Positions 58,850 to 64,000 of a stretch of 64,000 nt of DNA are shown here, in pieces. The first letter of the stretch is position 1; the number at the start of each line of letters is the position of its first letter. Both the position numbers and the translations under genes were made by a program. The notes below the pieces were generated by a model. That model was given only the letters and a program-made list of their open reading frames with translations, had not been told where the DNA came from and did no database searches. Origin of the DNA: Duganella rivi (GTDB lineage: Bacteria; Pseudomonadota; Gammaproteobacteria; Burkholderiales; Burkholderiaceae_D); assembly GCF_009857435.1 (NCBI RefSeq), contig NZ_WWCK01000002.1:186001-250000 (forward strand), written 5' to 3'.

Positions 58850-58876
58850 TCATCTCAGCACCAAGGTTTAAAGACT

Positions 58877-60016
58877 ATGCGTATGACCAAAACTGTAGTT
58901 GCAGCAAGCGTGTTTGCGATGTTGGCCGGTTGTTCCTTGTTCTCGTCCAAAGAAACCAAGAACCAGCCGGCGCCGCTGGTGGAATTGAAAAATCCATCGC
59001 TGAATCCGAAGGTGGTGTGGAAGTACTCGCTGGGTAAAGCCGGCAACGCAGTATTCACGCCAGCGCTGGCTGGCGACAGCCTGTACGTGGCGGACGCCAA
59101 CGGCGCGCTGGTGCGCTTGAACGCCGCTGACGGCAAGGAAGTCTGGCGCGTGCGCACCGGCACCGACCTGACCGCAGGCGTGGGCAGCGACGGTGAGGTC
59201 GTCGTCGTCGGTGGCGTCAAAGGTCAGATCCTGGCCTACGACGCGAGCGGCAAGCAGCTGTGGAAAGCACAGGCGTCGAGCGAAGTGCTGTCGTCGCCGG
59301 AAGTGGGCGGCGGCGTGGTGGTGGTGCGCAGTGTCGATAATATGATCACTGCTTACGACGCCAAGACCGGCGCCAAGAAATGGAATGTGGCGCGTACCAC
59401 GCCGGCCCTGACCCTGCGCAATGCGCCAGGCATGGTGATCAACGCCCCTAACGCTTATATCGCCCAGCCGGGCGGCAAGCTGCTGGCGCTGAACCTGGCC
59501 GGCGGCCTGCAGCGCTTTGAAGTGGTGGTGGGTGAGCCGCGCGGCGCGACCGAACTGGAACGCGTCACCGACATCGCCGGCACCCCGGTGATCTACGAAA
59601 AAGATGTGTGCGCCGTGTCGTACCAAGGCCGCGTGGCCTGCTTCGACGCCACCACCGGCGCGCCGCACTGGAGCAAGCCGACTTCGTCCGACAAGGGCGT
59701 GGCGGTGGACCAGCGTTTTGTATTCGTCTCCGACGACAAAGGCGAAGTTGGCGCCTATAGCCGTGAAAACGGCGCCAACGCTTGGAAGAACGATAAACTG
59801 TCCTACCGTATGCTGTCGACCCCCGTGTCGTATGGCCGCGCGGTGGCAGTTGGCGACTACCAAGGTTATGTCCACTTCCTGTCGCGGGAAGATGGTGCAC
59901 TTATAGGTCGTGTGGCGACCGACGGCAGCCCAATCCAGGCTGACCCAGTCATCGCCGGCACGAATTTGATTTTCCAAACCCAATCAGGGACAGTGACTGC
60001 GCTAGCAGTCGAGTAA
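58877..60016 (+). CDS. bamB: outer membrane assembly lipoprotein BamB
   Basis: The 379-residue lipoprotein subunit of the BAM complex binds BamA and helps insert beta-barrel proteins. The signal has lipobox MLAGC. The mature protein is an eight-bladed PQQ-like beta propeller with repeated WKAQ/GQILAYD/LLALN-type strands. SD AAGG. It is followed by der three bases on. Confidence 0.95.
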   Translation: MRMTKTVVAASVFAMLAGCSLFSSKETKNQPAPLVELKNPSLNPKVVWKYSLGKAGNAVFTPALAGDSLYVADANGALVRLNAADGKEVWRVRTGTDLTAGVGSDGEVVVVGGVKGQILAYDASGKQLWKAQASSEVLSSPEVGGGVVVVRSVDNMITAYDAKTGAKKWNVARTTPALTLRNAPGMVINAPNAYIAQPGGKLLALNLAGGLQRFEVVVGEPRGATELERVTDIAGTPVIYEKDVCAVSYQGRVACFDATTGAPHWSKPTSSDKGVAVDQRFVFVSDDKGEVGAYSRENGANAWKNDKLSYRMLSTPVSYGRAVAVGDYQGYVHFLSREDGALIGRVATDGSPIQADPVIAGTNLIFQTQSGTVTALAVE

Positions 60017-60019
60017 AAA

Positions 60020-61366
60020 ATGAAGCCGGTAATCGCATTAGTGGGTCGACCCAACGTTGGGAAATCGACCTTGTTCAATCGTCTGACCCGCTCGCGCGAT
60101 GCGCTGGTGGCGGACTTGCCTGGGTTGACGCGAGATCGTCACTATGGCGAGGGCCGTGTCGGCGAACGTCCCTTCCTCGTTATTGACACCGGCGGCTTTG
60201 AGCCGGTGGCCAAGGAAGGCATCCTCCATCAAATGGCAAAGCAGACCAAGCAAGCCGTGGCCGAAGCCGACGTTGTCGTGTTCCTGGTTGACGGCCGCCA
60301 GGGTCTGACGCCGCACGACAAGACCATCACCGACTTCCTGCGCAAGAGCGGCCGTCCGGTGATCCTGGTCGTCAACAAGGCGGAGGGCATGCGCTACACC
60401 TCGGTGGTGGCGGACTTCTATGAACTGGGACTGGGCGAACCGGCTGTCATTTCGTCGGCACACGGCGACGGCGTGCACGACCTGGTGGATCTGGCGCTGG
60501 ACACTGCCTTCGAGCAGCGTCCTGAAGATCCAGAAGAACTGGAAAAGACCGACCGCGGCGTCAAGATCGCGCTGGTCGGCCGTCCTAACGTCGGCAAGTC
60601 GACCCTGATCAACACCCTGGTCGGCGAAGAGCGCGTGATCGCTTTCGACATGCCGGGCACCACCCGCGACTCGATCGAGATTCCGTTTGAGCGCGACGGC
60701 AAGAAGTACACCCTGATCGACACCGCCGGCATCCGCCGCCGCGGCAAGGTGTTTGAAGCGATCGAGAAGTTCTCGGTCGTGAAAACGCTGCAATCGATCT
60801 CGGAAGCCAACGTCGTGGTGCTGATGCTCGACGCCCAGCAGGACATCTCCGAGCAGGACGCCCACATCGCCGGCTTCGTGCTGGAAACCGGCCGCGCGCT
60901 GGTCATCGCCGTCAACAAGTGGGACGGTCTGGAATCGTGGCAGCGCGACGAAATCAAGATCGACATCGACCGCAAGCTGGACTTCCTCGGCTTCGCCAAG
61001 ATGCACTTCATTTCGGCACTGAAGGCGCAGGGCATCGGCCCGCTGATGAAATCGCTGGATCAGGCTTACGCGGCCGCCTTTGCCGACTTGTCGACGCCTA
61101 AGCTGACCCGCGCGCTGATCGAGGCGGTGGAGAAGCAGGAGCCGAAGCGTAAAGGTTCGATCCGTCCGAAGATGCGCTACGCCCACCAGGGCGGCATGAA
61201 TCCGCCGGTGATCGTGATCCACGGTAATGCGCTGGACGCCATCAGCGAGCCGTATAAGCGTTACCTGGAGAAGCATTTCCGCGAAACGTTTAACCTCGTC
61301 GGCACGCCGCTGCGCATCGAACTGCGTACCGGTAAAAACCCGTTCGCCAAGGGTTCGGAAAAATAA
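60020..61366 (+). CDS. der: ribosome biogenesis GTPase Der (EngA)
   Basis: Der assists 50S subunit assembly. The 448-residue protein has two tandem G domains, each with GRPNVGKST (about residues 8-16 and 186-194), and DTGGF / DTAGI switch motifs. NKAEG and NKWDG are the G4 boxes, and a C-terminal KH-like domain ends [17 protein letters not shown]. Confidence 0.97.
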   Translation: MKPVIALVGRPNVGKSTLFNRLTRSRDALVADLPGLTRDRHYGEGRVGERPFLVIDTGGFEPVAKEGILHQMAKQTKQAVAEADVVVFLVDGRQGLTPHDKTITDFLRKSGRPVILVVNKAEGMRYTSVVADFYELGLGEPAVISSAHGDGVHDLVDLALDTAFEQRPEDPEELEKTDRGVKIALVGRPNVGKSTLINTLVGEERVIAFDMPGTTRDSIEIPFERDGKKYTLIDTAGIRRRGKVFEAIEKFSVVKTLQSISEANVVVLMLDAQQDISEQDAHIAGFVLETGRALVIAVNKWDGLESWQRDEIKIDIDRKLDFLGFAKMHFISALKAQGIGPLMKSLDQAYAAAFADLSTPKLTRALIEAVEKQEPKRKGSIRPKMRYAHQGGMNPPVIVIHGNALDAISEPYKRYLEKHFRETFNLVGTPLRIELRTGKNPFAKGSEK

Positions 61367-61570
61367 GCTGTTTTTTTGCAGGAACACCCTGCAAAAAGTG
61401 CAAAAACAAGGTACAGTGGCTTAGAAGCACCACTTTTAGCGTGGTGAGCGGTGTTTCAGCGAAAAATGTTTGACTTTAGTTAGACTTTTTGCTGAGCCAC
61501 GTACTTGAAAGCACTTGAAATCAAGCGTTTCGCCTCCACTTCCAACACAACAACATAAAATGGAGCTGTT
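61367..61570 (+). other. 204-base structured region upstream of hfq
   Basis: The gap between der and hfq holds three dyads: TTTTTGCAGG / CCTGCAAAAA (61373-61397, 10-bp stem), GCACCAC / GTGGTG (61427-61446), and a longer imperfect dyad CAGCGAAAAA ... TTTTTGCTG (about 61457-61494). No coding frame is apparent. The region is likely the hfq promoter and leader; a small RNA is possible but unproven. Confidence 0.5.
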
Positions 61571-61807
61571 ATGAGCAACAAAGGGCAACTGTTACAAGAC
61601 CCATTCCTCAATGCCTTGCGCAAAGAGCACGTTCCTGTTTCGATCTATCTGGTCAACGGCATCAAGCTGCAGGGCCATATCGAATCGTTCGACCAATACG
61701 TCGTACTGCTGCGTAACACCGTGACCCAGATGGTCTACAAGCACGCCATCTCCACCGTGGTACCGGCCCGCGCCGTCAACCTCAATATTGAAAACGAAGC
61801 GGAATAA
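61571..61807 (+). CDS. hfq: RNA chaperone Hfq
   Basis: Hfq is a hexameric Sm-like protein that pairs small RNAs with mRNAs. The 78-residue product has Sm1 ([21 protein letters not shown]) and Sm2 ([13 protein letters not shown]), and a short acidic C-terminus. SD TGGAG. It precedes hflX-hflK as in most gamma- and beta-proteobacteria. Confidence 0.97.
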   Translation: MSNKGQLLQDPFLNALRKEHVPVSIYLVNGIKLQGHIESFDQYVVLLRNTVTQMVYKHAISTVVPARAVNLNIENEAE

Positions 61808-61849
61808 GCATTTGCAACACCGCTTCTTTTTATCTAGCCTGACCGTCTT

Positions 61850-63010
61850 ATGCGCGCAGCTTTAGTCGGTATCGATTTCGGCCAGGGCGACTTTGCCGCC
61901 AGCATGGAAGAGTTGCAATTGCTGGCTCGTTCCGCCGGTGCAGAACCGGTGACGACGATTACGGCAAAGCGTTCTTCGCCGGACGCGGCTTATTTCGTCG
62001 GCAGCGGCAAGGCCGACGAGATCGGCCAGGCCGTGCTGGCTGATCGCTGCGAAATCGTCATCTTCAATCACGCCCTGTCACCGGCGCAGCAGCGCAATCT
62101 GGAAAAGCGCCTGAGCATCCGGGTGCTCGATCGTACCAGTCTGATTCTCGACATCTTCGCCCAGCGTGCCAAGAGCCACGAGGGTAAGTTGCAGGTCGAG
62201 CTGGCGCAGTTGCAGCACCTGGCCACGCGCCTGATCCGCGGCTGGACTCACTTGGAACGCCAGAAGGGTGGTATCGGTCTGCGCGGCCCTGGTGAAACGC
62301 AGCTGGAAACCGACCGCCGATTGATCGGCGAGCGAGTGAAAGCGTTGCGTGCCCGCCTGGCCAAGCTGCGCAAGCAGCATGAGACCCAGCGCCGTTCGCG
62401 CAACCGTACCCAGACTTTCTCGATCTCGCTGGTGGGCTATACCAATGCCGGCAAGTCCACGTTGTTCAACGCGGTGACCAAGGCCGGCGTGTATGCGGCC
62501 GACCAGTTGTTCGCCACGCTGGACACCACCTCGCGCCGCGTCTACATGGGCGAAGAGGTCGGCAACGTGGTGCTGTCCGACACGGTGGGCTTCGTGCGCG
62601 AGCTGCCGCACCAGTTGGTGGCGGCATTCCGCGCCACGCTGGAAGAGACCATCCACGCCGATTTGCTGCTGCACGTGGTGGACGCCGCGTCGCCGGTGCG
62701 CATGGAGCAGATCGAGCAGGTTAATTTGGTGCTGCAGGAAATCGGCGCCGATCACATTCCGCAGATTTTAGTGTGGAATAAGATCGACGCGGCCGGTCTC
62801 GAACCGTCGGTGGAGCGAGATGAATATGATAAGATTTCCCGCGTATTCCTCAGTGCGCGCACCGGGCAGGGACTAGACCTGCTGCGCGACGCCATCACGG
62901 AATGGGCCAAGGCCGCGCCGGGCGCGCGCCTGAACGAGACATACCAGATCGAAGAAGAATTAGAAGAAGTAGAGAGCAGTCCCACCCTCACTGACGTTGG
63001 ATCACACTAA
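61850..63010 (+). CDS. hflX: ribosome-associated GTPase HflX
   Basis: HflX is a GTPase that binds the 50S subunit and can split stalled or heat-shocked ribosomes. The 386-residue product has the N-terminal HflX domain (YFVGSGKADEI, NLEKRLSIRVLDRT) and GLRGPGETQLETDRR. The G domain carries P-loop GYTNAGKSTLFN, switch DTVGFVRELPHQ and NKID. Its stop codon overlaps the hflK start. Confidence 0.95.
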   Translation: MRAALVGIDFGQGDFAASMEELQLLARSAGAEPVTTITAKRSSPDAAYFVGSGKADEIGQAVLADRCEIVIFNHALSPAQQRNLEKRLSIRVLDRTSLILDIFAQRAKSHEGKLQVELAQLQHLATRLIRGWTHLERQKGGIGLRGPGETQLETDRRLIGERVKALRARLAKLRKQHETQRRSRNRTQTFSISLVGYTNAGKSTLFNAVTKAGVYAADQLFATLDTTSRRVYMGEEVGNVVLSDTVGFVRELPHQLVAAFRATLEETIHADLLLHVVDAASPVRMEQIEQVNLVLQEIGADHIPQILVWNKIDAAGLEPSVERDEYDKISRVFLSARTGQGLDLLRDAITEWAKAAPGARLNETYQIEEELEEVESSPTLTDVGSH

Positions 63011-64000
63011 TGCGTGTCTCCTCACTTATGAAACGACTAGGCCTGAAGCTGTCGCTGAACGACCCTCGCTGGGGGAAGGACAACAAGCCGCAGGCCAATG
63101 AAGGCAAGAAGCCCGGCGAAGGCCCACCCGATATGGAACAGCTGTGGCGCGACTTCAACCAGCGCCTGAACGGCTTGTTCGGGCAAAAGCGTCCCAACAA
63201 TAACGGCGGCGATAACAATGGCGGCGGCGATGGCGGCGGTAGCAACCGTCCCGATATGTCCGGCGGCATACGCGCCACGGCCGGCGCCATCGGCGCAGTG
63301 GTGGCCCTGATCTGGCTGGCCAGCGGCTCGTTCATCGTGCAAGAGGGCCAGACCGGCGTGGTCTACACCTTCGGTAAAGTCAGCCATACCACCGGCTCCG
63401 GTTTCAACTGGCGCTGGCCGTATCCGTTCCAGAGCGACGAGACGGTCAAGGTATCGCAGATGCGCATGGTGGAAATCGGCTACCGTGGCAATATCAAGAA
63501 CAAGCAGGCGCGCGAATCGCTGATGCTGACCGACGATGAAAACATCATCGACATCCAGTTCGCCGTGCAGTTCAAGCTGAAAGACCCGGTCGCATGGCTG
63601 ATGAATAACCGCGACGAGGAAGACACGGTGCGCCAGGTGGCCGAGACCTCGATCCGCGAAATCGTCGGCAAGAACAAGATGGACTTCGTGCTGTACGAAG
63701 GCCGCGATAAAGTCGCTTTCGAAACCCAGCAGCTGATGCAGCAAATCCTGGACCGCTACGCTTCCGGCGTGATGGTGTCCAGCGTCACCCTGCAAGCAGT
63801 GCAGCCGCCGGAGCAAGTGCAGATCGCCTTTGACGACGCGGTGAAAGCAGGGCAGGACCGCGAGCGTCAAAAGAACGAAGGCCAGGCTTACGCCAACGAC
63901 GTGATTCCGAAAGCGCGCGGCACGGCTTCGCGCCTGCTGCAAGAAGCGGAAGGCTATCGCTCGATGGTGGTGGAAAACGCTACCGGTAATGCCTCGCGCT
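63010..64000 (+). CDS. hflK: FtsH protease modulator HflK (3' part outside window)
   Basis: The gene is open to the window edge, about 330 codons, so it is truncated by the window only. The product has an N-terminal Gly/Asn/Pro-rich cytoplasmic part (about 1-85; LSLNDPRWGKDNKP) and one membrane helix (about 88-108). A stomatin/SPFH-type domain follows (about 110 on; FIVQEGQTGVVYTFGKV, MLTDDENIIDIQF). HflK and HflC form a membrane complex that controls FtsH. ATG 63010 overlaps the hflX stop by one base; ATG 63028 is an alternative start. Confidence 0.93.
   Translation, partial: MRVSSLMKRLGLKLSLNDPRWGKDNKPQANEGKKPGEGPPDMEQLWRDFNQRLNGLFGQKRPNNNGGDNNGGGDGGGSNRPDMSGGIRATAGAIGAVVALIWLASGSFIVQEGQTGVVYTFGKVSHTTGSGFNWRWPYPFQSDETVKVSQMRMVEIGYRGNIKNKQARESLMLTDDENIIDIQFAVQFKLKDPVAWLMNNRDEEDTVRQVAETSIREIVGKNKMDFVLYEGRDKVAFETQQLMQQILDRYASGVMVSSVTLQAVQPPEQVQIAFDDAVKAGQDRERQKNEGQAYANDVIPKARGTASRLLQEAEGYRSMVVENATGNASR

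Noticed and set aside
61373..61397. hairpin after der considered as an intrinsic terminator
   Set aside because: The T-run lies before the stem on the plus strand and not after it, so it does not fit a normal terminator for der or for reverse transcription.

Overview
The window is a chromosomal segment of a GC-rich betaproteobacterium, most likely Burkholderiales family Oxalobacteraceae (Massilia/Duganella/Janthinobacterium type). The assignment rests on gene order and protein flavour: acnA / CoA-ester lyase / mdh facing gntR-sdhCDAB-sdhE-gltA; odhA-odhB-lpdA-zapE; surE-pcm-nlpD-rpoS-rlmD; and ndk-rlmN-pilW-rodZ-ispG-hisS-yfgM-bamB-der-hfq-hflX-hflK. I saw no rRNA, tRNA, CRISPR array or insertion sequence. 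Most long antisense reading frames are compositional shadows of real genes. Genus, homologue names and regulators are judged by eye without database searches.

Layout. (1) 1-13010: a TCA-cycle block. On the minus strand are malate dehydrogenase, a CoA-ester lyase, a lysozyme-inhibitor-like periplasmic protein, aconitase and, after a terminator, a DUF2863 gene cut by the window edge. On the plus strand are a GntR/UTRA regulator, succinate dehydrogenase, its flavin assembly factor and citrate synthase. A perfect 16-bp palindrome lies in the divergent mdh/gntR promoter region. (2) 13011-21113: an accessory island with weaker codon bias: two small orphan genes, a 51-residue lipoprotein, a PilZ protein, and a peptide-export cassette. 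The cassette has an HlyD-type adaptor, a double-glycine-leader precursor, a periplasmic alpha/beta hydrolase with an EF-hand loop, and a C39-peptidase ABC exporter. An ACT-like protein, a FlxA-like protein and a small membrane protein follow. (3) 21123-22790: a BlaI-type regulator and a leucine-rich-repeat protein fused to a Ser/Thr kinase, in one operon with the membrane protein.

(4) 23080-34276: the 2-oxoglutarate dehydrogenase operon with a PspC-domain gene inserted before lpdA, then zapE, a periplasmic coiled-coil protein, a PP2C phosphatase, YdcH and a DinG/YoaA helicase. (5) 34294-38095: a REP-like palindrome, a quinone oxidoreductase, and a two-gene operon of a TIR-domain protein and a KGGTGRT ATPase fused to kinesin-light-chain-type TPRs. 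This pair is the best candidate in the window for an undescribed conflict or defence system. (6) 38166-43169: the surE-pcm-nlpD-rpoS-rlmD stress/stationary-phase cluster. (7) 43252-51816: a periplasmic alpha-2-macroglobulin with an intact thioester motif coupled to penicillin-binding protein 1C, the second copy of the REP-like palindrome in inverted orientation, and a Bax-inhibitor-1 membrane protein. (8) 51968-64000: the conserved ndk-to-hflK housekeeping cluster, cut off inside hflK.

The TCA enzymes cover oxaloacetate to citrate (GltA), citrate to isocitrate (AcnA), 2-oxoglutarate to succinyl-CoA (OdhA/OdhB/LpdA), succinate to fumarate (SdhCDAB) and malate to oxaloacetate (Mdh), so most of the cycle is encoded within 30 kb. 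The cell-envelope genes (MliC-like, A2M/PBP1C, NlpD, BamB, PilW, RodZ) form a second functional theme.
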